Assembly: GCA_003140115.1 (NCBI GenBank)
Contig: PLIQ01000561.1
Coordinates: forward strand, 19,494-30,810
Origin: Actinomycetota bacterium
GTDB lineage: Bacteria; Actinomycetota; Actinomycetes; Streptosporangiales; Streptosporangiaceae
DNA length: 11,317 nucleotides
Direction: 5' to 3'
Part shown: one piece after another, positions 5,683-11,317 of the stretch
Layout of the letters: every line of letters begins with the position of its first letter
Numbering within the stretch: position 1 is the stretch's first letter
Made by a program: the position numbers and the translations under genes
The notes under the pieces: generated by a model
What the model was told of the DNA's origin: nothing
Seen by the model: the letters and a program-made list of their open reading frames with translations, nothing else
The model's database searches: none

Positions 5683-7380
5683 CTACAACGAGTAGGCGGT
5701 GGGGGTTTTGGTGTAGGTGCGGCCGGAGGGGGTGCGCCAGATCAGGACGCCCGGTTCGGGCTGGTCCAAGTGCCAGCCTTGGGCTTGCTTGGCGCGGTGA
5801 TGGTGACGGCACAACGGGGCGAGCCCGCATTCGCAGGTCCGGCCGCCCTGGTCCCAGGGCACCGTATGGTCCAGGTCGCAGCGGGCGGCGGGCCGGGTGC
5901 AGCCCGGCGCGGTGCACCGGTTGTTGCGGGCGCGGATCAGGTGGGTGAGCTTGCGGCTGGGGTGGTATCCGACCTCGCCGTGGGCGTGGTCGCACGGACC
6001 GCGAGCGATCGGGGTCAGCGGTGCGGTGATGGTGATCGGCGGTCCGGTGCCGGGCGGACCGATGCCGGATGGGGGGTGACGGCCGCGCAGGCAGGCGTGG
6101 GCGGCGGCGGTGCCGTCGGGGTCGAGCGCGGTGACGCACCAGCGGGTGCGGGGATGTCGGGCTGCGGCGGCGGCCAGGTCGCGGGCGTCGTCGCCGTCGA
6201 GCGCGCCGTAGGCGTCGGCGTCGCCGGGAGCCTCGGACTGGCCCAAGTAGGTGGCTAGGGGGATGGTGAGGGTGACCAGGGCGGCCAGGCTCGGGCCGGG
6301 TGCCGGGCTCGGGCTGGGTGCCGGGCTGGGGCTGGGGCTGGGGCTGGGGGTAGGAGCGGGGCCGGGACCGCCAGGTCCACGGCCACCGGGGCCGGGTGGG
6401 CCGGGCGGATCGCTGTCCGGGGGCGGCTGCTCTGGGCCGGCATTGGCCAGGTCGGGGAGCGCGGGATCGGTGGTCGCGGAATCAGGGGTCGCGGGGTCGG
6501 GGGCGGGCTCGGGAAGGGTGTCGCGGCCTTGGAGTAGGTCGAGGAAGGCACGGACTCTTAGTTCTTCTAGGGTGCCGTCCAGGCCGGCGGCGCGCAGGTC
6601 TAGGGCGCGTTGCTCGATGTGCTGCCACGAGGCCAGGACTTCATCACTGGGGAGCTCGCGGGCGATCATGCCGCCGTGGCCGGATTCCTCGCGGAACCGG
6701 CGGACGTGGGTGTCGCGTTTGGCGGCTTCTTTCTGCTTGCGGACCGCCTCGGGGTCCAGCGTGAGGACTAGCTTGCGGGCGGCGTAACGCAGCTCGCCGT
6801 AGGTCATGCCCGGTGCGGCCGCCGCGAGGATCTGATCGGCCTTGGCCGCGTCGGCGTCGGACAAGATGCGGGTCTGCTCTTCGATGATGTGCAGGTGGAT
6901 CGGGTGGATCAGGCCGACGTACATCGCGGCGAAGGTCTTGGGAAGGCGTTTGGCGACGGTGGTGGAGTATTCCATCTGCCCGGCGGCTGAGGCCTGGCTC
7001 ATGTGCAGTTCGCTGGCCAGCTCGTCGGCGGCGAACTCACCCTCCAGGCCCGTACCGGCGCGGCGGGCGAACTCTTTGATGGCCGTCAATAGGATCCACG
7101 CGTTGCGGCATTCCTGGCGCCGGGCCCCGGAGATGATGCCGAGTAGCTGGTCATTGGAGCAGCCCGTCAGCCCGGAGCCGTCCTCGCCGGTGACCGTGTC
7201 CACGATCGTGGCCAGCAGGGCGCCGGGAGCCATCGTGTCCGCCTGGCCGTTCTGGGCGAACCCAGACAGGGTCAGCTTTTCGGCAGGCAGCGTGATGAAC
7301 AGGCCTTGTTCCGGTCCTGGGGCGTCGCTATCGGGCTCGGCGTCGTCGGGGCCGGAGTCGGGGAAAGGGTCCTGGAGCAC
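5683..7380 (-). CDS. DUF222 / HNH endonuclease domain protein (13E12-like)
   Basis: This protein of 565 residues has a DUF222 region and a C-terminal HNH nuclease domain, a family usually present in many copies in actinobacterial genomes and of unclear biological role. DUF222 spans about 25-285 and is largely helical. Residues about 290-364 are a Pro/Asp then Pro-Ser/Pro-Ala linker. The HNH domain runs from RARNNRCTAPGC (483-494) through CDLDHTVPWDQGG (501-513) to LCRHHHRAKQ (523-532), with paired cysteines for a structural zinc. The position that is Asn in canonical HNH reads Gly (CECGL). The GTG at 7380 is chosen because GGAG lies eight bases upstream and a good promoter lies about 40 bases upstream. 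The frame is open to 8004, but that part crosses the promoter and is antisense to the SRPBCC gene. Nuclease activity is unproven. Confidence 0.88.
   Translation of the reverse strand: MLQDPFPDSGPDDAEPDSDAPGPEQGLFITLPAEKLTLSGFAQNGQADTMAPGALLATIVDTVTGEDGSGLTGCSNDQLLGIISGARRQECRNAWILLTAIKEFARRAGTGLEGEFAADELASELHMSQASAAGQMEYSTTVAKRLPKTFAAMYVGLIHPIHLHIIEEQTRILSDADAAKADQILAAAAPGMTYGELRYAARKLVLTLDPEAVRKQKEAAKRDTHVRRFREESGHGGMIARELPSDEVLASWQHIEQRALDLRAAGLDGTLEELRVRAFLDLLQGRDTLPEPAPDPATPDSATTDPALPDLANAGPEQPPPDSDPPGPPGPGGRGPGGPGPAPTPSPSPSPSPAPSPSPAPGPSLAALVTLTIPLATYLGQSEAPGDADAYGALDGDDARDLAAAAARHPRTRWCVTALDPDGTAAAHACLRGRHPPSGIGPPGTGPPITITAPLTPIARGPCDHAHGEVGYHPSRKLTHLIRARNNRCTAPGCTRPAARCDLDHTVPWDQGGRTCECGLAPLCRHHHRAKQAQGWHLDQPEPGVLIWRTPSGRTYTKTPTAYSL
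6289..6357 (-). repeat. Pro-Ser/Pro-Ala low-complexity linker tract
   Basis: Degenerate 6-base units (GGCTGG/GGCTCG on the + strand) encode about 23 residues of alternating Pro with Ser, Ala, Thr or Gly, at 342-364 of the DUF222/HNH protein. It separates the DUF222 region from the nuclease half and is a likely slippage site. Confidence 0.8.
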
Positions 7381-7425
7381 GCGCCACGCTCCGTTCGGAA
7401 GAAATAAGAGAAAGACGATGGGAAC

Positions 7426-7454
7426 AGTATAACGTACTATCGGTTCAGTGTCGA
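7426..7454 (-). promoter_or_regulatory. Near-consensus promoter of the DUF222/HNH gene
   Basis: Read on the - strand, a -35 TCGACA (7454-7449) is followed after 17 bases by a -10 TATACT (7431-7426). Each differs from the sigma-70 consensus at one position. The predicted transcript starts near 7419, leaving a leader of about 40 bases with GGAG before GTG 7380. Confidence 0.7.
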
Positions 7455-7478
7455 CTTTTATACGAAAACTAGTATGAT
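7451..7478 (+). promoter_or_regulatory. Promoter of the SRPBCC-oxidoreductase pair
   Basis: A -10 TATGAT (7473-7478) lies 16 bases after TCGACT (7451-7456), a moderate -35. The -35 overlaps the -35 of the divergent HNH promoter on the GTCGAC palindrome (7450-7455), so the two polymerases should compete. The predicted start near 7485 leaves a very short leader before GTG 7493. Confidence 0.5.
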
Positions 7479-7492
7479 GGCTTGACTGGGGA

Positions 7493-8023
7493 GTGGATTT
7501 TCGGGACGGTGGGGCGGTGGAGTGGACCGGTGCGCGGTATGCGGACAGCCCGACGGTCGAGGTGCCGATCGAGATCGGCGCGCCGCCGGAGCGAGTGTGG
7601 GCGATCGTGTCGGACATCGAGACGATGCCGGGGACCAGCCCGGAGTTGCAGGCGGTGGAGTGGCTGGACGGGCGGGGCGGGCCGGGGCTGGGGGCGCGGT
7701 TCAGGGGGCACAACCGGCATGAGGCCCTCGGGGAGTGGTCGACGGTATCGCAGATCGTCGAGTACGAGCCGCCGCGGGTGTTCGCGTGGGCGGTCGGGGA
7801 TCCGGAGTGGCCAATGGCGACCTGGCGGTTCAGCCTGGAGCCGCGGGAGGGCGGGACGCTGCTGAGGCAGTGGGTGCAGCTGGGGCCGGGGCCTTCGGGA
7901 TTGTCGGTGGCGATCGAGCAGATGCCGGATAAGGAACAGAAGATCGTGTTCGTGCGGCTGCGGGAGTTCGAGGCGAATATGGGGGCCACGCTGGCGGCGA
8001 TCAAGCGGCTGGCCGAGCAGTAG
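7493..8023 (+). CDS. SRPBCC family protein (polyketide cyclase/dehydrase-like)
   Basis: This SRPBCC-fold protein of 176 residues would bind a hydrophobic ligand in a central cavity. The opening strand and helix are typical: VEVPIEIGAPPERVWAIVSDIETMP at about 22-46. They are followed by GLGARFRGHNRH (66-76), WSTVSQIVEYEPPRVFAWAV (82-101), WRFSLEPREGGTLLRQWVQL (111-130) and a long C-terminal helix ending in MGATLAAIKRLAEQ. Unlike the SRPBCC gene at 4139, this one is full length. Two GTG starts are possible. GTG 7493 is immediately preceded by GGGGAG, which is too close for a normal ribosome site, while GTG 7517 has GGTGGGGC before it and removes eight residues outside the domain. The stop overlaps the oxidoreductase start by one base (TAGTG), implying coupling and perhaps a shared substrate. 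Enzymatic or carrier role unknown. Confidence 0.85.
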   Translation: MDFRDGGAVEWTGARYADSPTVEVPIEIGAPPERVWAIVSDIETMPGTSPELQAVEWLDGRGGPGLGARFRGHNRHEALGEWSTVSQIVEYEPPRVFAWAVGDPEWPMATWRFSLEPREGGTLLRQWVQLGPGPSGLSVAIEQMPDKEQKIVFVRLREFEANMGATLAAIKRLAEQ

Positions 8024-9765
8024 TGCGCACCGCGACCACGATCGAGGCGTCGGGTGGCAGCTGGCCGGAGACGGTGGAGTTCGTCCGCGAGGCGGAGCGG
8101 CTGGGACTGGACATCTGCTGGGTCGCCGAGGCGTGGGGGTCCGAGGCGCCGTCCGCGCTGGGGTACCTGGCCGCGCGGACTTCGCGGCTGCTATTGGGAT
8201 CGGGGATCATCCAGCTCGGCACGCGGACGCCGGTGGCCATCGCCCAGGCGGCGATCACCTTGTCGAACATCTCCGGCGGGCGGTTCCTGCTGGGCCTGGG
8301 CGCCTCGGGCCCGCAGGTGATCGAGGGCCTGCACGGCGTGCCGTTCGGGCGGCCGGTGACACGGATGCGGGAGACGGTCGAGATCGTGCGGCTCGCGGCT
8401 TTGGGCATGAAAGTGTCGTTCGCCGGGCGGGAGTTCGCCATCCCGCTGCCGGGCAGCGGGGCTCGGCCGATGCGGCTGTCGATGCGGGCCGAGTATCCGA
8501 TCCCGGTGTACCTGGCCACGCTCTCCCCGGCCATGCTGCGGCTGACCGGGGAGATCGCGGACGGCTGGCTGGGCACGAGCTTCGTGCCGGAAGGCGCTGC
8601 TGCTTACTTCCGGTATCTGGACGAGGGGCTGGCCGCGGCGGGGCGGACGCGGGGCGACCTGGACGTTTGCCAGGGGGCGGAGGTGGCGTTCTGCGATACC
8701 GCGGAGTCGCTGGGGGCGATGGTGGCTTCGCGAAAGCCGGGGCTCGCGTTCAGCCTGGGCGGGATGGGCACGGCCAGCTCCAACTTCTACAACGACGCCT
8801 ACAGCCGGCAGGGCTGGGCGGACGTCGCGGCCGAGGTGCGGGAGCGCTGGCAGGCCGGTGACCGGGACGGCGCGGCCCAGCTGGTCACCGACGAGATGGT
8901 GCTGGCCACGACGCTGATCGGGACCGAGGACATGGTGCGCGAGCGGCTGCGGGTCTGGCGCGACGCCGGGGTCGACACCGTCCGGCTCTATCCGGCTGGC
9001 GAGACGCTGGCCGACCGGCTGGATACGTTGGGGCGGGCGCTGGACCTGGTCCGCGCGCTGTCGTTAGGCCAGGCTGTTGTAGAAGTTGCGGAGGTCGTCG
9101 GCCAGGACCTGGGGTTCGGTGTGGGCGGCGTAGTGGCCGCCGGGCTCTTGGTGCAGGTTCCACTGGGTGATGTTCTTGTGGTCGCGTTCGGCGAACCGGC
9201 GGACGCCGGAGAAGTCGCCGTTGAAGCCCGCCAGTCCCAGCGGGATCGTGGTGGGCTCGGCGGCAAAGTACAGGGCGACGTTGTTCAGGATGAAGTGTCG
9301 TCCAGGCTCCGCTCCCCCATCGCGTCGTCGGTCATGAGCTGCGCGTTCCAGCCGAGCAGGCCGGCCGGGGAGTCGGCCAGTGCGTGCGCGATCGTCTGCG
9401 GCTGCTGGGAGTGCAGCTGGTTGAACGAGATCTTGTTGTCCATGAACCACTGGAGCTTGGCCAGCGCGGCCAGGTCCGCCTCGTCCATTCCGTTGAATTC
9501 AGCTGGGTCGCCGGACGGGAACGAGAAGACCTGGGTCACGTGCACCCCGCCTTGGGCATGGGCGGCGCGGAGGGCCTCCAGGAGGGGCGGGGGTTCGGGC
9601 GGGTGTCGCCAGTTGGGGATGATGACCAGGTCAGCGGCCCGGACCGCGTCCAGGTCATACGGCACCGGGCAGGCCAGCCCGCCGCCGGTCAGCGCGCCGC
9701 CGGTCAGCGCGGCACTATCCTCCCCGGAGACGATCCGGACGTCGATGTCGGGCAGCACCCCGTAG
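8023..9765 (+). CDS. LLM-class (luciferase-like) flavin-dependent oxidoreductase with runaway 3' end
   Basis: Residues 1 to about 347 (to about 9063) form a luciferase-like TIM-barrel oxidoreductase of the F420/FMN-dependent class. Recognisable parts are VEFVREAERLGLDICWVAEAWG (18-39), TSRLLLGSGIIQLGTRTP (53-70), ISGGRFLLGLGASGP (83-97), YPIPVYLATLSPAML, EIADGWLG (177-184) and a family-typical end, RDAGVDTVRLYPAGETLADRL. The likely reaction is cofactor-linked hydride transfer or monooxygenation; the substrate is unknown. GTG 8023 overlaps the SRPBCC stop. No stop occurs at the expected end. The frame continues to 9765, adding about 230 residues that are antisense to the broken gene at 9064-9866 and resemble no domain. 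A TAG sits at 9065-9067 one base out of frame, so a lost base or a sequence error near 9063 is a simple explanation. Confidence 0.8.
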   Translation: MRTATTIEASGGSWPETVEFVREAERLGLDICWVAEAWGSEAPSALGYLAARTSRLLLGSGIIQLGTRTPVAIAQAAITLSNISGGRFLLGLGASGPQVIEGLHGVPFGRPVTRMRETVEIVRLAALGMKVSFAGREFAIPLPGSGARPMRLSMRAEYPIPVYLATLSPAMLRLTGEIADGWLGTSFVPEGAAAYFRYLDEGLAAAGRTRGDLDVCQGAEVAFCDTAESLGAMVASRKPGLAFSLGGMGTASSNFYNDAYSRQGWADVAAEVRERWQAGDRDGAAQLVTDEMVLATTLIGTEDMVRERLRVWRDAGVDTVRLYPAGETLADRLDTLGRALDLVRALSLGQAVVEVAEVVGQDLGFGVGGVVAAGLLVQVPLGDVLVVAFGEPADAGEVAVEARQSQRDRGGLGGKVQGDVVQDEVSSRLRSPIASSVMSCAFQPSRPAGESASACAIVCGCWECSWLNEILLSMNHWSLASAARSASSIPLNSAGSPDGNEKTWVTCTPPWAWAARRASRRGGGSGGCRQLGMMTRSAARTASRSYGTGQASPPPVSAPPVSAALSSPETIRTSMSGSTP

Positions 9766-9866
9766 TACGCGGCCAGGTCGAACACACCGAACGCAAACGA
9801 CATGATGCCTAGCGAAATCCCGTCGAACACGACCACGACGTACCGCTGGGTCCGAGACTTCGCCAC
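9064..9866 (-). pseudogene. Chimeric GlxA-like / epoxide-hydrolase-like pseudogene, frameshifted
   Basis: The 5' part, from GTG 9866, encodes about 106 residues of a DJ-1/PfpI domain of the GlxA regulator type (RYVVVVFDGISLGIMSFAFGVFD; LDAVRAADLVIIPNW; LLEALRAAHAQG). It stops before the cysteine elbow and has no AraC helix-turn-helix. Near 9548 the frame passes straight into the back half of an epoxide-hydrolase-type alpha/beta hydrolase (GVHVTQVFSFPSGDPAEF; QLHSQQPQTIAHALADSPAGLLGWNAQLM). At about 9296-9300 one base is missing: the frame ends at 9285, while the hydrolase resumes in another frame as HFILNNVALYF. About 18-20 usual residues (the TGTA...RFYYE stretch) are then missing before AEPTTIPLGLAGF. 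The end, GGHYAAH...NFYNSLA, retains the catalytic-His region, but the nucleophile half is absent. A weak leaderless promoter (TACCCT at 9878-9873) precedes GTG 9866. The gene is not expected to give an active enzyme or regulator. Confidence 0.82.
9681..9710 (-). repeat. Perfect 15-bp tandem duplication
   Basis: Two adjacent identical 15-base units (9681-9695 and 9696-9710) encode A-L-T-G-G twice in the DJ-1-like part of the chimeric pseudogene. The duplication is in frame and looks recent because the copies are identical. Confidence 0.85.
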
Positions 9867-10007
9867 GATCGCAGGGTAACGACGGCAGCGCTGGCCGCGC
9901 AAAGGCGAGCCGGACGGCGCGGGCGGCGGGCGGACTCGTCGGCCCGCCCGGCGGCCCCCGTACCCCCGGCCATCCCTGCTCGCCAGTCACAGGCGTCCCG
10001 TCGACGC

Positions 10008-10036
10008 GGAGGATCCGGCGTATGTGGAGGATCCGG
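10008..10036 (+). repeat. Direct repeat GGAGGATCCGG, 18-base period
   Basis: Identical 11-base copies occur at 10008-10018 and 10026-10036, each centred on the palindrome GGATCC. They lie 27 bases upstream of the promoter at 10063. A regulator-binding pair is possible, but only position supports it. Confidence 0.6.
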
Positions 10037-10062
10037 GCAGCTGGGTGAGCGCTCCGAATAAC

Positions 10063-10090
10063 TTGACGTTGCGGCGCGTCGCGATAGGGT
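10063..10090 (+). promoter_or_regulatory. Near-consensus + strand promoter with no assigned gene
   Basis: TTGACG (10063-10068) and TAGGGT (10085-10090) are separated by 16 bases, matching the actinobacterial vegetative pattern TTGAC-N16-18-TAnnnT. Transcription would begin near 10097 and run into the inverted repeat at 10157-10208. No coding gene on this strand follows in the window. Confidence 0.6.
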
Positions 10091-10156
10091 GCCCGTTCTA
10101 TACCCAATCACCCTATTTGTTCAGCCGGACGGCACCCCGGCGCGGCCAGCCGAACA

Positions 10157-10208
10157 TGGTGGATGGGCCGTTGTACAAGTATGAGCTGGTACAACGGCCC
10201 ATCAACCA
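10157..10208. repeat. 20-bp inverted repeat (19/20) with 12-base loop
   Basis: The arms 10157-10176 and 10189-10208 are reverse complements at 19 of 20 positions, with the inner 15 bp perfect (GATGGGCCGTTGTAC against its complement). The loop is AAGTATGAGCTG. As RNA this is a very stable hairpin. No T-run follows on either strand, so it is not a classical intrinsic terminator. It could be the core of a structured RNA, a recombination or protein-binding site, or a miniature element remnant. Confidence 0.85.
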
Positions 10209-10392
10209 GGTGACCAGGACCTGCCGCACCCGGCGCAAAAGCCGAAAAAGGTGGCAGATACCGACCGGCGGCAGGCTCGTGGAACCGCAGCAGGCCGTGA
10301 GGGGCGAGTGCGGGCCGGGGCCAGGGGCCAGCGAGATGCCGGGCTCGCGCGGGGGGCAGGACTCAGGGAGGCGAGGGTGGCACGGCACGGCG

Positions 10393-11115
10393 CTATGACG
10401 CGGGCATCACCTCCGTCAGTTCTTGGAGGCGGGGCCAGAGGTACCCGAGGGCCTCGTTGACCTCCATCGCTGGCAAGCGGCCCGCTTCGCCGCCATCTTC
10501 TAGTTCGTGGACCAGGTCGGTCATTGGCCCTTCTCCCAGGGTTCGTAGCGCCCTCTCGTAACCGGGCGTGAGGGTCGGGCCGAGCCGGGATACCAAGGTA
10601 GCGAAGGTTCCGAGCTCGTCGCGGCGCGGTCCGATCCTGGCCGGCTGGGTCCGTCGCGCTTCGCGCGGGGAGAGCTTGCCGAATTCGTGGCATCCGTCCC
10701 AGTAGTGATCCGGCCCCGCGAACCGCACGGTGCTGATCGGGCCGAGCCGGATGGCGGCCGCGCACTGTACGCACGGCTGCAGCGTCGTGGTCAGAACCAG
10801 GTCCCGCTGGCGGCGGAACGGCAGCCGCGCCAGCACGTTCGTCTCGGCGTGGGCCAGCGTCGAGCCGAATATCTCCCCAGGCGGTCCTTCGGCGTCGTTC
10901 ACCCGGTTGCGGGCCGAGCGTACGATCTCGCCGTCCAGGGTCGAGGCACAGGCACCCACGGCGATGTTCCCGCTCCGCAGTGCCTCCCAGGCCTGGCGGA
11001 ACGCCTCTTGCCAAGGCTTATCCAGGCCCGCCCAGAGCCCTGCGGCCGAGGCTGGCGGGTCGGCGGGCAGGAGGTCCACCGCACCAGTCTCGTCGGACGC
11101 TCGGTCACTAGGCAA
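10393..11115 (-). CDS. Zinc-dependent cytidine/deoxycytidylate-type deaminase family protein
   Basis: This 240-residue protein has the active-site motifs of the cytidine/deoxycytidylate deaminase superfamily: AHAETNVL with zinc ligand His89 and proton shuttle Glu91, and PCVQCAAA at 114-121 with zinc ligands Cys115 and Cys118. These catalyse hydrolytic removal of an amino group from a nucleobase. Before them are the expected helix (WQEAFRQAWEALRSGNIAVGA, 35-55) and strand (STLDGEIVRSARNRV). About 120 residues after the second zinc motif are longer than in minimal members and are mostly helical; their role is not recognised. The substrate (base, nucleoside, nucleotide or tRNA) cannot be told. 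The start is uncertain: TTG 11115 has GGCGGA nine bases upstream, GTG 11079 would remove 12 residues outside the domain, and an in-frame TAG lies upstream near 11157. The partial gene at 11188-11317 precedes it on the same strand. Confidence 0.82.
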   Translation of the reverse strand: MPSDRASDETGAVDLLPADPPASAAGLWAGLDKPWQEAFRQAWEALRSGNIAVGACASTLDGEIVRSARNRVNDAEGPPGEIFGSTLAHAETNVLARLPFRRQRDLVLTTTLQPCVQCAAAIRLGPISTVRFAGPDHYWDGCHEFGKLSPREARRTQPARIGPRRDELGTFATLVSRLGPTLTPGYERALRTLGEGPMTDLVHELEDGGEAGRLPAMEVNEALGYLWPRLQELTEVMPAS

Positions 11116-11187
11116 TTGGGCGGGTCCGCCCCGGCGAGCCAGGGGCCGCTTGCGCGGGCCACGCTACCCGCAGGGGCTCCTGCAGCG

Positions 11188-11317
11188 TCATCTCTGCTCC
11201 GTGAGGTGCCAGCGCACGATGCAGAAGCCGTGTTGCAGCGCGGCGTCGAGGGCGTCGGGGTCGAGACGGCCGTCGGGGCGCCGCGGGATGGGGATGAACC
11301 TGGCCGCCCGCGGGTTC
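11188..11317 (-). CDS. C-terminal end of an unrecognised gene (cut by window edge)
   Basis: This frame enters from the right edge on the - strand and ends at TGA 11190-11188. The last 42 codons read NPRAARFIPIPRRPDG, then RLDPDALDAALQHGFCIVRWHLTEQR. The composition, with an amphipathic helix followed by a hydrophobic strand, looks like real protein, and third positions are strongly GC as in the neighbours. Too little is visible to name a family. It lies 72 bases upstream of the TTG start of the deaminase gene on the same strand, so the two may form an operon. A weak dyad, GCAGG (11170-11174) with CCTGC (11179-11183), follows the stop, without a T-run. Confidence 0.6.
   Translation of the reverse strand, partial: NPRAARFIPIPRRPDGRLDPDALDAALQHGFCIVRWHLTEQR

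Larger units (their letters stand above)
9867..10392. other. 526-base stretch without a convincing gene
   Basis: No open frame here has a family signature, a ribosome binding site or codon use like the neighbouring genes. The left third is extremely GC-rich. The part around 10051-10135 is comparatively AT-rich and holds a good + strand promoter. Downstream lie a strong inverted repeat (10157-10208) and a weaker 7-bp dyad, CTGCCGC at 10221-10227 with GCGGCAG at 10268-10274. An ATG at 10156 opens a basic 80-codon + strand frame to 10398, but nothing supports its translation. No tRNA or known riboswitch was recognised. Confidence 0.6.

Noticed and set aside
5770..6787. + strand Gly-rich frames within the HNH gene
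   Set aside because: Composition comes from the Pro-Ser linker read backwards; the HNH motifs are on the other strand.
7381..8004. About 208-residue upstream extension of the DUF222/HNH frame
   Set aside because: It is antisense to the second SRPBCC gene and contains the HNH promoter; a GTG with GGAG lies at 7380.
9910..9960. GC-rich dyad CGGGCGG/CCGCCCG as a terminator
   Set aside because: Only about 7 bp of stem in highly GC-rich DNA and no T-run; such pairs arise by chance here.
10156..10398. Possible small basic protein from ATG 10156
   Set aside because: No ribosome binding site, its first codons fall inside the inverted repeat, and it has no recognisable domain; mentioned only as a possibility.
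10202..11014. 270-codon - strand frame overlapping the deaminase
   Set aside because: It covers the same DNA as the deaminase in another frame, and only the deaminase frame carries the HAE and PCxxC zinc motifs.
11108..11191. 27-codon - strand frame starting at the ATGA of the right-edge gene
   Set aside because: The ATGA overlap is suggestive of coupling, but the peptide is short, Pro/Arg-rich and unsupported.

Overview
The window is very GC-rich DNA with strong third-position GC bias, GTG/TTG starts and short gene overlaps. Together with a conservon-type NIT-domain sensor kinase plus roadblock protein, a DUF222/HNH (13E12-like) protein and an F420-type luciferase-like oxidoreductase, this points to a filamentous or related high-GC actinobacterium. 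The species cannot be named from the sequence alone. No rRNA, tRNA, CRISPR array or complete insertion sequence was found.

Left part (1-3083, + strand): a membrane sensor kinase related to CvnA, cut by the window edge, and a roadblock/LC7 protein related to CvnB, coupled by a 4-base overlap. The DUF742 (CvnC) and small GTPase (CvnD) genes that usually follow are absent. A two-domain GNAT acetyltransferase (3101-4057, -) meets this pair tail to tail. Across an 81-base spacer full of dyads it diverges from a tightly overlapped + strand operon: an N-terminally short SRPBCC protein, an ArsR-family repressor without metal-binding cysteines, and a DUF899 thioredoxin-like protein (4139-5668). The ArsR protein probably controls this operon and perhaps the GNAT gene through the spacer.

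Middle (5683-9765): a DUF222/HNH endonuclease-like protein (-) shares a compact divergent promoter region (7426-7478) with a + strand pair, an SRPBCC protein followed by a luciferase-like flavin oxidoreductase, coupled by a 1-base overlap. The oxidoreductase frame has no stop where the family ends (about 9063) and runs on for about 230 codons antisense to a broken gene. That broken gene (9064-9866, -) is a chimera. It has the front of a GlxA-like DJ-1/PfpI regulator joined to the back of an epoxide-hydrolase-type alpha/beta hydrolase, with an internal deletion and a one-base frameshift.

Right part: 9867-10392 has no convincing gene. It holds an 11-bp direct repeat, a near-consensus + strand promoter (10063-10090), a 19/20-bp inverted repeat with a 12-base loop (10157-10208) and a second weaker dyad, so it may specify a structured RNA or a mobile-element remnant. 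It is followed by a zinc-dependent cytidine/deoxycytidylate-type deaminase (10393-11115, -) and the last 42 codons of an unrecognised - strand gene at the window edge.
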